DNA from: Blastococcus sp. CT_GayMR20
GTDB taxonomy: Bacteria > Actinomycetota > Actinomycetes > Mycobacteriales > Geodermatophilaceae
DNA: 19,223 bases
Assembly: GCF_004570345.1 (NCBI RefSeq)
Contig: NZ_SPQM01000094.1
Coordinates: 1-19,223 of the forward strand
Reading direction: 5' to 3'
Shown: piece after piece, positions 1 to 8,387 of the stretch
Layout of the letters: the number at the start of each line of letters is the position of its first letter
Numbering within the stretch: the first letter of the stretch is position 1
Notes under the pieces: generated by a model
Seen by the model: only the letters and a program-made list of their open reading frames with translations
What the model was told of the DNA's origin: nothing
Databases searched by the model: none
Position numbers and translations under genes: made by a program

Positions 1-1774
1 GCGCGGCGAGCCCGGCCGCAGTCTCGGCCTCCGAGAGGCCGGCGAGCGCGGCGACGGCGGGCAGCGATGCGCCGTCCCCGAGGACGGCGGCGGCCCGCGC
101 CACGACGGGGGCCGGCGCCGGCAGCCGGCGCAGCCGCATGAGCACCATGCTGGACACCGCGCGGGAACCGACGGCCACGACCATGTCGGCGTGCGCGGCA
201 TCGGGCCGGACGGCGTCGGCCTCCAGCCCGCGCAGCAGCTGCCGGAGCAGCAGCGGGTTGCCGGACGTCGTGCGGTGGCAGGCCAGGGCGAACAGCGGCG
301 AGACCGGTCCGCCGAGCCGCCGGGCCACCAGGTCGGCGGTCGCCTCCAGCGAGAGCGCGGCGGGCCGGACGACGGCGGCGACCGGCTCCATCGACAGCTC
401 GGTGAGCAGTTCCTCGTCGACGTGCTGCTCGCCGGTGCGCACCGTGGCGACGACGAGCACCGGGACGGCGTCCAGCCGGCGGACCAGGTAGGCCAGCCAG
501 CGCAGCGAGGCGCTGTCGCACCACTGGAGGTCGTCGACGGCGAGCACGAGGGGGCCGTCGGCGGTGAGGTTGACCGCCAGCCAGTACAGCCCGTGCAGGA
601 CCGCGAACGAACCGTCCGGCGACTCGCCAGGCGCCAGGTCGAACACGGTGCGTGCGCTGACGGCGGCGCCGGCCAGCAGCGCCTCCCGTCGCTCGGGCAC
701 GGCCAACTCGGGCTCGAACAGCTGCCGGACCGCGCCGAAGCCGAACGCCTTCTCCAGCTGGCTCCCGCGCGCCGTCAGCACCCGGACGGAGCGCTCGCCG
801 GCGATGCGCCGTGCCTCGGTGAGCAGGCGGGTCTTCCCGATGCCTGCCGGGCCCTCGATGAGCAGCAGCCCCGGCTCGCCGGCTGCGAGGCCGTCGAGGG
901 CCGCTCGCACTGCCCGCATCTCGCGGTTCCGGTCGAGCAGGTCGTCCGGCGCGAGCACCGGCTCCGCAGGTGGCGGCGCCACCGGTGCACGCGTGCGCTG
1001 GGTCGGGACGACGAGATCGGGTGACTGGGCGAGCACCCGTTCCTCGAGCTCGCGCAGCGCCGGGCCGGGATCGACACCCAGCTCGTCGGCGAGCGTCGTC
1101 CGGGCGCGGCGCAGCGCGGTCAGGGCATCGGCCTGCCGGTGCGCCCGGTAGAGGGCGAGCACCAGCAGCCGCCAGCGCTCCTCCCGCAACGGCTCCTCGG
1201 CGACCATCGTCTCCAGGTCCGGCACGAGGAGCGCGGCCTCGCCCAGTTCGAGGCGGGCCTCGAGCAGCCGTTCGCGCGCCACGGCCCGCAGCTCACCGAG
1301 CCGCGCGATCTCCGCCTCGGCCCACGGCTCGTCGGCCCACTCCGCCAGCGGCGGACCGCGCCAGAGGGCGAGCGCCTCCCCCAGGATCTGCGCGGTGGTG
1401 GCGGCGTCCGTCGTCCCCGAGCGGTCGAGGAGGCGCTCGAACCGCCAGACGTCGACGGCGTCGGGCGGCAGCCGGACGGCGTAGCCACGCCCCTCGCTGA
1501 CGATGACCGCGGACCGGGTCCGGGCCGCACTCCCCGGCTGCAGCCGGCGGCGCAGGTGGGAGACGTAGGCCTGCAGCGCCCCGGCGGGATCGGCCGGGGC
1601 GTGGTCGCCCCACACGGCCTCGGTGATCCGCTCGACAGGAACCACCTCGCCGCGCGCGAGGACGAGCACGACGAGGACGGCCCGCTGCCGGGGCCCGCCG
1701 AGGTCGAGGGGGACGTCGCCGGACGAGGCCGTGCAGGTGCCCAGCAGGCTGATCCGCAGCTGCCCGTTCTCCAC
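1..1774 (-). CDS. SARP/BTAD-type transcriptional activator with AAA ATPase domain (3' end outside window)
   Basis: Probable transcriptional activator; its target is unknown. My translation gives at least 591 residues with no stop before the window edge, so the C-terminus is missing. Residues about 5–100 form an OmpR-type winged helix (VEGRGY-like end seen as SEGRGYAV). Residues about 105–250 form the bacterial transcriptional activator domain (BTAD), ending in DELGVDPGPALRELEERVL. A STAND/AAA_16-type ATPase follows, with Walker A GPAGIGKT at about 308–315 and Walker B LVLAVDD at about 409–415. The GTG start is backed by a purine-rich ribosome site (GAGGGAGGG) 5–6 bases upstream. Related large regulators usually continue into TPR or LuxR-type helix-turn-helix regions, which cannot be seen here. 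It lies 53 bp after the P55-like transporter on the same strand, so read-through is possible, though it has its own possible -10. The family assignment is firm; the regulon is not known. Confidence 0.88.
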   Translation of the reverse strand, partial: MENGQLRISLLGTCTASSGDVPLDLGGPRQRAVLVVLVLARGEVVPVERITEAVWGDHAPADPAGALQAYVSHLRRRLQPGSAARTRSAVIVSEGRGYAVRLPPDAVDVWRFERLLDRSGTTDAATTAQILGEALALWRGPPLAEWADEPWAEAEIARLGELRAVARERLLEARLELGEAALLVPDLETMVAEEPLREERWRLLVLALYRAHRQADALTALRRARTTLADELGVDPGPALRELEERVLAQSPDLVVPTQRTRAPVAPPPAEPVLAPDDLLDRNREMRAVRAALDGLAAGEPGLLLIEGPAGIGKTRLLTEARRIAGERSVRVLTARGSQLEKAFGFGAVRQLFEPELAVPERREALLAGAAVSARTVFDLAPGESPDGSFAVLHGLYWLAVNLTADGPLVLAVDDLQWCDSASLRWLAYLVRRLDAVPVLVVATVRTGEQHVDEELLTELSMEPVAAVVRPAALSLEATADLVARRLGGPVSPLFALACHRTTSGNPLLLRQLLRGLEADAVRPDAAHADMVVAVGSRAVSSMVLMRLRRLPAPAPVVARAAAVLGDGASLPAVAALAGLSEAETAAGLAA

Positions 1775-1793
1775 GCGCGCCCTCCCTCGCGGG

Positions 1794-1799
1794 ACGGTA
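1794..1799 (-). promoter_or_regulatory. possible -10 element for the SARP-type regulator gene
   Basis: TACCGT fits the actinobacterial TANNNT -10 consensus and lies 19 bases before the GTG. This would give a leader of about 12 nt that contains the GAGGGAGGG ribosome site. No convincing -35 box is seen. The gene could equally be transcribed from the lprG promoter. Confidence 0.3.
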
Positions 1800-1827
1800 G
1801 ACGAGGAAATCCGCCTGCGGGAGGTCC

Positions 1828-3582
1828 TCAGCGTCCGGGAACCGCCGCCCCCGCCGGGCGGAGCAGCAGGAGCGCCGCGACGGCGGCGAGGCCGGCCGCG
1901 AGCGCCGCTCCGGCGAAGACGGTGTGCAGCTGGGTGAGGATCGCGGCGTCGACCGCGGTGTCGTAGACGGGGCAGTCCGCCGGACTGTCGGGGCAGAGCT
2001 CGAAGGGGGCGCCGATGGCGTCGACCTCGGCGGTGAACCGGCGAAGGGCGACGGCGGTGAGCAGCGACAGGCCGGCGAGCATCCCCACCGTCCGGGCGAC
2101 GACGGCGAGGGCGCTCGCGCTGCCGTGGACCTCGGAGCCGGTGGCGGCCAGCAGCACCGTGTTGACCGGTGCGATCGCGAGCCCGAACCCCAGGCCGGCG
2201 GCGAGCAGGACGGCGGTCGACGCCAGGCCGTCGAGGGACTGCGCGTCCCAGGTCGTCATGGCCACGAAGGCGACGGCGGCCAGCGCCATGCCGCCCGCGG
2301 CGACGAACCGTGGCGCGACCGTGCGGCAGAGCCAGCCGCCGGCGACGGCGCCGACGGGGACCGCGACGAGCAGCCGCAGCAGGACCAGCGCCGCCCCGAG
2401 CTGGTCGCCGGGCGTCGTGGTGTTGCGGGCGAACAGCGGGACGTCGACCAGGGCCGCCACCAGCGCGGCGCCGACGAGCAGGTTGACCAGCAGCGCGCCC
2501 CATGCCCCCACCGGCCGCAGGGCGCCCAGCGGCAGGACGGGGTGGGCGGCCCGGCGCTCGTGCAGCACGAAGGCGACGGCAGCGGCGAGCGCGAGCGGCA
2601 GGAGGACGGGGCCGTGGGCGACGATCTGCGTCGCAGGATCGGCGGCGGCGAACGCCCAGACCAGGGCGCCGAGCGAGACGACGACGAGCGCGGAGCCCAG
2701 CACGTCGACCTCGGTGGCCAGGCGTCCCAGCCCCCGCAGCGGCACGACGGCGCCCTGCGGGTGCGCGAGGCTGCGTGCCACCAGCCCCACCACCGCGACC
2801 AGGGCGACCAGGACGAGCGGCGTCGTCCAGCCGAGCGCATCGACGAGCGGGACGTAGAGGAGCCCGATCGTCACGTCCTCGGCCAGCGCCGTCGGGGCGG
2901 CGAGCTGGAGGCCGAGCGCGAGGGAGGCGACGGCTGCCAGCGCCAGGCCGAACGGATCGGGGCGGCGGGCCCGGCCGGTGACCAGGACGCCGACCGCCAG
3001 CCCCAGTCCGAGCAGCAGGTTCAGCCAGAAGATGGCCCGCCAGTCGGCGACCGCCAGCACCGCCGCCCCGGCCAGCGGGCCGAGGACCGCCCCCGCCTCC
3101 TGCACCGCGCCGACCACCCCGAGCGGGACCGACCGGCGTTCCGGGGGCCAGCGGTCGGCGACCAGGGCCAGGGTCGCCGGCACCAGCCCGCCGGCGCCGA
3201 TGCCCTGGAGCCCACGGCCGGCGACGGCCGGGCCGAGCGTGTCGGCGGTGGCGGTGAGCAGCGAGCCGAGGGCGAACAGCAGGAGGCAGCCGATGAGCAC
3301 CGGCACGCGTCCGCGCAGGTCGGCCAGCCGGCCCAGCAGCGGCAGCGTGGCCGTGTAGCCGAGCAGGAAGCCGCCGACGATCGGCGTCGCCTGCTGGAGG
3401 TCGTCGAGCCCGACGCCGACGCCGGTGAGGATGTCGGGCAGCGCGAGGACGACGACGTACGTGTCGGCCCCGGTGACCAGCACGGCCAGGGTCGCGAGGA
3501 CGACGACCGGCAGCCCCGGGACGGCGCGGGCGGCGGGCGCGGTCGCCGGCTCAGCCGGTGGGCGGCGCGGTGATCTCGACAT
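1828..3582 (-). CDS. P55-like MFS efflux transporter (DHA2-type, partner of LprG)
   Basis: Inner-membrane transporter of the major facilitator superfamily, 584 residues, with about fourteen hydrophobic segments. In mycobacteria the P55 (Rv1410c) protein works with the lipoprotein LprG to export triacylglycerols and affects drug tolerance; the same role is inferred here. Visible signatures are the helix-1 motif GADTYVVV with an acidic residue near 40, motif A GRLADLRGR at about 84–92, QEAGAVLGPLAG at about 161–172, DWRAIFWLNL at about 180–189, LVDVPLF followed by VPVGAVAGGWL in the middle, and VVARTVGML near the end. From memory these align with P55 rather than generic EmrB. The ATG start overlaps the 3' end of the upstream lipoprotein gene by 32 bp. 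No good later start precedes helix 1, and no strong ribosome site is seen, so translation is probably coupled. Confidence 0.88.
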   Translation of the reverse strand: MSRSPRRPPAEPATAPAARAVPGLPVVVLATLAVLVTGADTYVVVLALPDILTGVGVGLDDLQQATPIVGGFLLGYTATLPLLGRLADLRGRVPVLIGCLLLFALGSLLTATADTLGPAVAGRGLQGIGAGGLVPATLALVADRWPPERRSVPLGVVGAVQEAGAVLGPLAGAAVLAVADWRAIFWLNLLLGLGLAVGVLVTGRARRPDPFGLALAAVASLALGLQLAAPTALAEDVTIGLLYVPLVDALGWTTPLVLVALVAVVGLVARSLAHPQGAVVPLRGLGRLATEVDVLGSALVVVSLGALVWAFAAADPATQIVAHGPVLLPLALAAAVAFVLHERRAAHPVLPLGALRPVGAWGALLVNLLVGAALVAALVDVPLFARNTTTPGDQLGAALVLLRLLVAVPVGAVAGGWLCRTVAPRFVAAGGMALAAVAFVAMTTWDAQSLDGLASTAVLLAAGLGFGLAIAPVNTVLLAATGSEVHGSASALAVVARTVGMLAGLSLLTAVALRRFTAEVDAIGAPFELCPDSPADCPVYDTAVDAAILTQLHTVFAGAALAAGLAAVAALLLLRPAGAAVPGR

Positions 3583-4252
3583 CGGCCCCGAAGTCGCTCA
3601 GCTCGACGGTGTAGGTCGCGTCGTCCTCGGCGGTGAAGAACGGTCCGGTGAGCTCCGCCCGGCGCAGTTCACCGGTCTCCGTGGCGATGGAGAAGCGGGC
3701 CTGCACCGCCTGGCTCGGGTCCTGGCTGGCGAGGATCTGCTCGACCAGGTCGCCGGGCAGCTCGGCGGTGACCTCCCGGACGACGTCGCCGTCGACCCGG
3801 CGCTCCTCCCCCAGCTCGGCGTTCTCCGCCTCGGCCAGGAGCTGCGAGATGCCGGTGTCCGGATCGAGCAGCGCGCCCGGGTCACCGAAACCGAACTGCG
3901 CCGGGTCGACCACGCTGAAGCCCGAGGCGAACGGGAGCTGGGCGTACACCGTGCCGTCGACCGAGACCACCTCGAGGTCGAGGGTGGAGCCGAGCGCCCG
4001 CACGTTGAGCGTGCCCTCGAACGACGCCGGCCGGGCGATGTCGCCCTCGCCGCCGACCAGCAGGGTCCCGGAGTTCGGCGCGCCCTCGCTGTCCAGGACG
4101 AAGTGCGCGCTGCTCGCGTCGTCCAGGGTCGTCTTGGCGCGCGACAGGAGGTCGGCGGCCGACTCCTCGGGCTCCCCGCCGCCGCACCCGGCCAGCGCCG
4201 GCCCGGCGAACACGGCCAGCGCGAGCAGCGGGATGCCCGTTCGGCGCAGCAT
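3551..4252 (-). CDS. lprG: LprG-type lipoprotein (LppX/LprAFG family)
   Basis: Secreted, membrane-anchored lipoprotein of 233 residues. A signal peptide with RR at 3–4 and a hydrophobic core ends in the lipobox LAGC, giving lipidated Cys23. The mature part shows LppX_LprAFG-family features: an early SSAHFVLDSEG strand, LLVGGEGDIARP, and a C-terminal VELSDFGADVEITAP strand. Members of this family have a hydrophobic pocket that carries triacylated lipids across the periplasm-like space. The ATG is preceded by GGGGAGGT at good spacing. It is the first gene of a two-gene unit with the P55-like transporter, the same order as Rv1411c–Rv1410c of Mycobacterium tuberculosis, which strongly supports the assignment. 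The lipid cargo in this organism is inference. Confidence 0.86.
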   Translation of the reverse strand: MLRRTGIPLLALAVFAGPALAGCGGGEPEESAADLLSRAKTTLDDASSAHFVLDSEGAPNSGTLLVGGEGDIARPASFEGTLNVRALGSTLDLEVVSVDGTVYAQLPFASGFSVVDPAQFGFGDPGALLDPDTGISQLLAEAENAELGEERRVDGDVVREVTAELPGDLVEQILASQDPSQAVQARFSIATETGELRRAELTGPFFTAEDDATYTVELSDFGADVEITAPPTG

Positions 4253-4290
4253 GGCGACCTCCCCGTCGGCCGGGCACCCCCGGCGTACCG

Positions 4291-4313
4291 CGGCGGACAG
4301 TAGCGCGCCGCCG
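4291..4313 (-). terminator. short hairpin after the MOSC gene, possible weak terminator
   Basis: A 6-bp stem, CGGCGG (4291–4296) with CCGCCG (4308–4313), lies just after the MOSC stop and before lprG. There is no U-tract. It overlaps a TACTGT (minus strand, 4297–4302) that could be the lprG -10, so only one reading may be right. Confidence 0.3.
4297..4302 (-). promoter_or_regulatory. possible -10 element of the lprG–P55 operon
   Basis: TACTGT matches TANNNT in the 64-bp gap upstream of lprG. It would give a leader of about 37 nt that includes the GGGGAGGT ribosome site. No clear -35 is seen, and the site sits inside the loop of a short hairpin. Confidence 0.3.
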
Positions 4314-4316
4314 TCC

Positions 4317-4973
4317 TCAGGCCGAGGCGCCGGCCCGTTCGGCGACCGCGGAGTCGATCGTCGGCCGGTTGCGCGCCGGCAGGGCCTCGCGCGCCGGAAG
4401 GAGGTCGGCGAGCAGGTGCCGCTCGGTGGTGAAGGCGCGGAACGCCCGTCCGATGGTCACGTCGTGGTCCGGGCGCTCGACGACGTCGATGCGGTCGCCG
4501 GCACCGAGGTCGCCGGTCTCCAGGACCCGCAGGTAGGCGCCGCTGGCGCCGCGCTCGGTGAACCGCTTGATCAGGCGCGGGACGCCCCAGTGCGCCTGCA
4601 GCTTCGCGCAGGGGGTGCGGGGGGCGGTGACCTCGACGAGGAGGGAGCCGATGCGCCAGCGCTCCCCGAGCAGGGCGGCGGTGAGGTCGATGCCGCTCGT
4701 GCGGAGGTTCTCCCCGAACCGGCCGGCCGGCAGGTCCCGGGCGAGCTCGGCGGCCCACCAGTCGGCGTCCTCCTGCGCGTAGGCGTACAGGGCCTGGCCC
4801 TCGCCGCCGTGCCACTTCTTGTTGACCTGCACGTCGCCGTCCAGGCCGAGCGGGCCGACGGCGACGCGACCGGTCACCGGCCGCTTGTCGATGGCGCTCT
4901 GGGCGTCGCCCGCGCGCGGGATGCGGATCGGCCGCGGGCCGGAGACGCAGACCGCCTCGATGCGGGCCGTCAC
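4317..4973 (-). CDS. MOSC domain-containing protein (YiiM-like)
   Basis: A 218-residue MOSC-domain protein. The family binds or transfers the molybdenum cofactor or its sulfur. YiiM-type members reduce N-hydroxylated substrates, but the substrate here is unknown. The sequence shows GPLGLDGD (about 40–47), [14 protein letters not shown] (about 52–65), GRFGENL (84–90) and the conserved cysteine in [11 protein letters not shown] (Cys122), followed by a helical C-terminal part typical of YiiM rather than of the eukaryotic MOSC proteins. The GTG start shares GTGA with the lepA stop (4-bp overlap), so it is probably translated from the lepA mRNA. No molybdenum-cofactor genes are nearby. Confidence 0.85.
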   Translation of the reverse strand: MTARIEAVCVSGPRPIRIPRAGDAQSAIDKRPVTGRVAVGPLGLDGDVQVNKKWHGGEGQALYAYAQEDADWWAAELARDLPAGRFGENLRTSGIDLTAALLGERWRIGSLLVEVTAPRTPCAKLQAHWGVPRLIKRFTERGASGAYLRVLETGDLGAGDRIDVVERPDHDVTIGRAFRAFTTERHLLADLLPAREALPARNRPTIDSAVAERAGASA

Positions 4974-6814
4974 TTCTTGGAGGCGGTCGACTCGTTGGTG
5001 GAGAGCGCGGCGACGAACGCCTCCTGGGGGACCTCGACGCGGCCGACCATCTTCATCCGCTTCTTGCCCTCCTTCTGCTTCTCCAGCAGCTTCCGCTTGC
5101 GGGTGATGTCACCGCCGTAGCACTTGGCGAGGACGTCCTTGCGGATGGCGCGGACGGTCTCGCGGGCGATGACCCGCGAGCCGACGGCGGCCTGGATCGG
5201 CACCTCGAACTGCTGGCGCGGGATCAGCTCGCGGAGCTTGCCGGCCATCATCACGCCGTAGCTGTAGGCCTTGTCCTTGTGCACGATCGCGCTGAACGCG
5301 TCGACGGCCTCGCCCTGCAGCAGGATGTCGACCTTGACCAGCGAGGACTCCTGCTCGCCGCCCTCGGAGTAGTCGAGGGAGGCGTACCCGCGGGTGCGGG
5401 ACTTCAGGGCGTCGAAGAAGTCGAAGATGATCTCGCCGAGGGGCAGCGTGTAGCGCAGCTCGACGCGGGACTCGCTCAGGTAGTCCATGCCGCCGAGCTG
5501 GCCGCGGCGGCCCTGGCAGAGCTCCATGATCGCGCCGGTGTAGTCGCTGGGCGCGATGATCGTGGCGTTGACGATCGGCTCGTAGATCGTGGAGATCTTG
5601 CCCATCGGCCAGTCGCTGGGGTTGGTCACGGTGACCTCGGTGCCGTCCTCCATGACGACCCGGTAGACGACGTTCGGCGCGGTCGAGATGAGGCTGATGC
5701 CGGCCTCGCGCTCGAGCCGCTCGCGGACGATCTCCAGGTGCAGCAGGCCGAGGAAGCCGACGCGGAAGCCGAAGCCGAGCGCCGCCGAGGTCTCGGGCTC
5801 GTAGGTGAGCGCGGCGTCGTTGAGCAGCAGCTTGTCCAGCGCCTCGCGCAGCAGCGGGTACTCGCTGCCGTCGATGGGATAGAGGCCGGAGTAGACCATC
5901 GGCTTGGGGTCGCGGTAGCCGCCGATCGACTCGGTGGCCGGCTTGTGCTGCAGCGTGACGGTGTCACCGACGCGGGACTGGCGGACGTCCTTCACGCCGG
6001 TGATGAAGTAGCCGACCTCGCCGACGCCGAGGCTCTCGACCGGCTTGGGCTCGGGTGAGATGACACCGATCTCGAGCAGCTCGTGGGTGGCGCCGGTCGA
6101 CATCATCTTGATCTTGTCGCGGGCGGAGATCCGGCCGTCGACGACGCGGACGTAGGTGATGACGCCGCGGTAGATGTCGTAGACCGAGTCGAAGATCATC
6201 GCGCGGGCGGGACCCGCGGCGTTGCCGGTCGGCGCGGGGATCTCCTCGACGATGCGGTCGAGCAGCTCCGGGACGCCGACGCCGGTCTTGCCGCTGACCC
6301 GCATCACGTCGTCGGGCTCGCAGCCGATGATGTGCGCGATCTCCTCGGCGTACCGCTCGGGCTGCGCGGCCGGCAGGTCGATCTTGTTGAGCACCGGGAT
6401 GATCGTGAGGTCGTTCTCCAGCGCCAGGTACAGGTTGGCCAGCGTCTGCGCCTCGATGCCCTGGGCGGCGTCGACGAGCAGGACGGCACCCTCGCACGCG
6501 GCCAGCGACCGGGACACCTCGTAGGTGAAGTCGACGTGGCCCGGGGTGTCGATCATGTCGAGCACGTACTCGGTGCCGGTGTGCGCACCGGAGCGCGGCG
6601 TCCACGGCAGCCGGACGTTCTGCGCCTTGATGGTGATGCCGCGCTCGCGCTCGATGTCCATGCGGTCGAGGTACTGGGCGCGCATCTGGCGTCCCTCGAC
6701 GAGCCCGGTGACCTCGAGCATCCGGTCGGCCAGCGTCGACTTGCCGTGGTCGATGTGGGCGATGATGCAGAAGTTCCGGATGAGGGCCGGATCGGTGGGG
6801 GCAGGAGTCGTCAC
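4970..6814 (-). CDS. lepA: elongation factor 4 (LepA), back-translocating ribosomal GTPase
   Basis: LepA/EF4 is a cytoplasmic GTPase that acts on the ribosome in elongation stress and 30S biogenesis. The GTG start at 6814 gives 614 residues, normal for the family; the open frame extends upstream, but that part is non-conserved. GTPase motifs are intact: AHIDHGKST (19–27), RGITIK switch I (59–63), DTPGH (89–93) and NKID (143–146). EF-G-like domains II, III and V follow, then the LepA-specific C-terminal domain ending in [20 protein letters not shown] and VEVPQEAF. It is divergent from rpsT, sharing a 203-bp intergenic region, and leads into the MOSC gene by a GTGA overlap. No clear Shine-Dalgarno sequence precedes the GTG. 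Confidence 0.97.
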   Translation of the reverse strand: MTTPAPTDPALIRNFCIIAHIDHGKSTLADRMLEVTGLVEGRQMRAQYLDRMDIERERGITIKAQNVRLPWTPRSGAHTGTEYVLDMIDTPGHVDFTYEVSRSLAACEGAVLLVDAAQGIEAQTLANLYLALENDLTIIPVLNKIDLPAAQPERYAEEIAHIIGCEPDDVMRVSGKTGVGVPELLDRIVEEIPAPTGNAAGPARAMIFDSVYDIYRGVITYVRVVDGRISARDKIKMMSTGATHELLEIGVISPEPKPVESLGVGEVGYFITGVKDVRQSRVGDTVTLQHKPATESIGGYRDPKPMVYSGLYPIDGSEYPLLREALDKLLLNDAALTYEPETSAALGFGFRVGFLGLLHLEIVRERLEREAGISLISTAPNVVYRVVMEDGTEVTVTNPSDWPMGKISTIYEPIVNATIIAPSDYTGAIMELCQGRRGQLGGMDYLSESRVELRYTLPLGEIIFDFFDALKSRTRGYASLDYSEGGEQESSLVKVDILLQGEAVDAFSAIVHKDKAYSYGVMMAGKLRELIPRQQFEVPIQAAVGSRVIARETVRAIRKDVLAKCYGGDITRKRKLLEKQKEGKKRMKMVGRVEVPQEAFVAALSTNESTASKK

Positions 6815-6897
6815 AGTGGGTCCATCGTCCCACGGGCGCCGGTCCGGCCGGGCGAGTGGCGCGAACTCCCGTGTGCCCGGCCCCACCCGACCGCGGG

Positions 6898-6926
6898 TTG
6901 GGGCGCGGGACGGACGCTGGTATCTT
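6898..6926 (+). promoter_or_regulatory. promoter of rpsT
   Basis: TTGGGG (6898–6903) and TATCTT (6921–6926) are separated by exactly 17 bp, a good match to a housekeeping sigma promoter. The predicted start is near 6933, leaving a leader of about 85 nt before the rpsT GTG. Confidence 0.6.
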
Positions 6927-6935
6927 GGGAGACCG

Positions 6936-6971
6936 GTCCGCCGGCGCGGTGTTTGCTGCCTGCGCCCGGAC
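6936..6971 (+). other. hairpin in the rpsT mRNA leader
   Basis: GTCCG (6936–6940) and GGCGC (6943–6947) pair with GCGCC (6962–6966) and CGGAC (6967–6971), giving a 10-bp stem with a two-base CC bulge and a 14-nt loop. It begins within a few bases of the predicted transcription start. It could stabilise the mRNA or be a site for S20 autoregulation; the function is inference. Confidence 0.45.
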
Positions 6972-7017
6972 GAACTGTCAGAAGTACTCCTCCCTGCGAG
7001 ACACCCGAGGCTCACGC

Positions 7018-7278
7018 GTGGCGAACATCAAGTCCCAGATGAAGCGGATCAAGACCAACGAGAAGGCGCGTCAGCGCAACGTTGCCGTCAAGTCCGCCCT
7101 CAAGACGGCCGTCCGGCGCGTCCGCTCGGCCGCCGAGGCCGGCGACGCCGCCGCCGCGGCGACCGCCTTCCAGGTCGCGGCGAAGCAGCTCGACAAGGCC
7201 GCCAGCAAGGGCGTCATCCACAAGAACCAGGCCGCCAACCGCAAGTCGGGTCTGGCGAAGCTGACCGCCGGCCTCTGA
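7018..7278 (+). CDS. rpsT: 30S ribosomal protein S20
   Basis: Small ribosomal protein bS20, 86 residues, binding 16S rRNA in the body of the 30S subunit. The typical start [20 protein letters not shown], the central [12 protein letters not shown] helix and the end [16 protein letters not shown] are all present. The GTG start is seven bases after GAGG. The open frame continues upstream but is non-conserved. It is the only plus-strand gene in the window, divergent from lepA and convergent with holA, with its own promoter and terminator. Confidence 0.97.
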   Translation: MANIKSQMKRIKTNEKARQRNVAVKSALKTAVRRVRSAAEAGDAAAAATAFQVAAKQLDKAASKGVIHKNQAANRKSGLAKLTAGL

Positions 7279-7307
7279 GCCGATGAGCCGCGCTCCGGCG
7301 CGCGCGT

Positions 7308-7345
7308 CGACGAGCCCCCCTCCCTCGCGGGACGGGGGCTCGTCG
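7308..7345. terminator. bidirectional intrinsic terminator between rpsT and holA
   Basis: A perfect 12-bp inverted repeat, CGACGAGCCCCC (7308–7319) with GGGGGCTCGTCG (7334–7345), with a 14-nt loop. It sits between two convergent genes and can serve both strands. The U-tract is poor, as is usual in such GC-rich genomes. A smaller GGGCC/GGCCC hairpin follows at about 7355–7366. Confidence 0.75.
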
Positions 7346-7370
7346 CGTTCCTGGGGGCCCTTCGGCCCGT

Positions 7371-8375
7371 TCAGCGGCCGGCGTGGACCCGGCCGCCCCG
7401 GCCCGTCTCGGCGCGGATGGTGACGATCCGGCGGACGGCGCGCTCGAGCGCGTAGTCGGCGCTCGCGGCGGCGCCCTTGACGTCCGCGTTGAGCTCGGCG
7501 GCCACCCCGATGGCCTGCTGGAGCCCGTCGATGCTCCAGCCGCGGGACTGGGTCTGGGCCTTCTTGACCTTCCACGGCGGCATCCTGAGGATCCGCGCGA
7601 GCTCGCCGGGGTTGGTCGAGCTCAACGAGGCGACACGGGCGGCGGTGCGGACGCCGTCGGCGATGGCGTCGGCGATGAGGACGTGCGCGACGCCGCGCTC
7701 GAGCGCCCAGCGGAGCATCTCGATGGACCCGGCGCGGTCGCCGAGCAGCACCCGCTCGGCGACGGTGAACCCGGTGACCTCGGCCTGGCCGTGGTGGAAG
7801 CGGGCGACCGCGTCGCCGTCGATGGTGCCGCCGAAGTCGGAGACGAGCTGGCTGGCCGCCGCGGACAGCCCCCGGAGGTCGGCGCCGATCGCGTCGACCA
7901 GCGCCTGGACGGCGTCGGCGGTGATCCGGCCACCGGCCGACCGCACCTCGTTGCGCACGAAGGCGGCCCGGTCGCCGGCCGAGGTGAGCTTGGGGCACTC
8001 GTCGAGGGCGGCGCCCGCCGCGGTGAAGGCCTTGACCAGCGCCTCGTTGCGCTTGCCGCCGAAGTGGACGACGACCAGCGTCAGGTCGGGGTCGGGATCC
8101 TTCGCGTAGCTGATCAGCGAGTCCGACAGGGCACCCGCGGCCTCCTGGACGCCGCTGACGACGACCAGCCGGTGCCCCCCGAACAGGGACGGCGCGAGGA
8201 CGTCGGCGAGCTGGCCGATCGGCAGCCCGGCGGCGGCGAGCTCGTGCACCTCGGCGTCCTCGTGGCGGGAGAGGACGGCGGCGCGGACCGCGCCGACCGC
8301 ACGGGCGCGCAGCAGCTCCTCCTCCCCCATGACCACCCGCAGGCGGGAGGTGGGTTCGACGGGATCGGCCGGCAC
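7371..8375 (-). CDS. holA: DNA polymerase III subunit delta
   Basis: The delta subunit of the clamp loader, 334 residues, which opens the beta sliding clamp during replication. Family signatures include VVMGEEELLRARA at the start, where the Walker A loop of related AAA proteins is lost as expected for delta; LFGGHRLVVVSG; DLTLVVVHFGGKRN; and the C-terminal helical collar with RILRMPPWKVKKAQ and DYALERAVRRIV. The start is GTG at 8375. comEC ends only 12 bp upstream, so holA is the last gene of the com operon, the same adjacency as in mycobacteria. No Shine-Dalgarno sequence is obvious. Confidence 0.94.
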   Translation of the reverse strand: MPADPVEPTSRLRVVMGEEELLRARAVGAVRAAVLSRHEDAEVHELAAAGLPIGQLADVLAPSLFGGHRLVVVSGVQEAAGALSDSLISYAKDPDPDLTLVVVHFGGKRNEALVKAFTAAGAALDECPKLTSAGDRAAFVRNEVRSAGGRITADAVQALVDAIGADLRGLSAAASQLVSDFGGTIDGDAVARFHHGQAEVTGFTVAERVLLGDRAGSIEMLRWALERGVAHVLIADAIADGVRTAARVASLSSTNPGELARILRMPPWKVKKAQTQSRGWSIDGLQQAIGVAAELNADVKGAAASADYALERAVRRIVTIRAETGRGGRVHAGR

Positions 8376-8387
8376 CCCCGCATGGTG

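Noticed and set aside
138..1966. Several plus-strand open frames opposite the SARP-type regulator
   Set aside because: The minus-strand frame gives continuous, recognisable winged-helix, BTAD and ATPase domains; the others are shadows.
1924..3573. Plus-strand open frame of about 549 codons opposite the MFS transporter
   Set aside because: Its product is almost only Gly, Asp, Arg, Gln and Glu, the mirror of hydrophobic codons on the other strand. No start signal or family match.
6815..7015. Upstream extension of lepA by 67 codons
   Set aside because: The extra residues are Arg/Pro-rich and unlike LepA, and they would cover the rpsT promoter and leader. The conserved start is at 6814.
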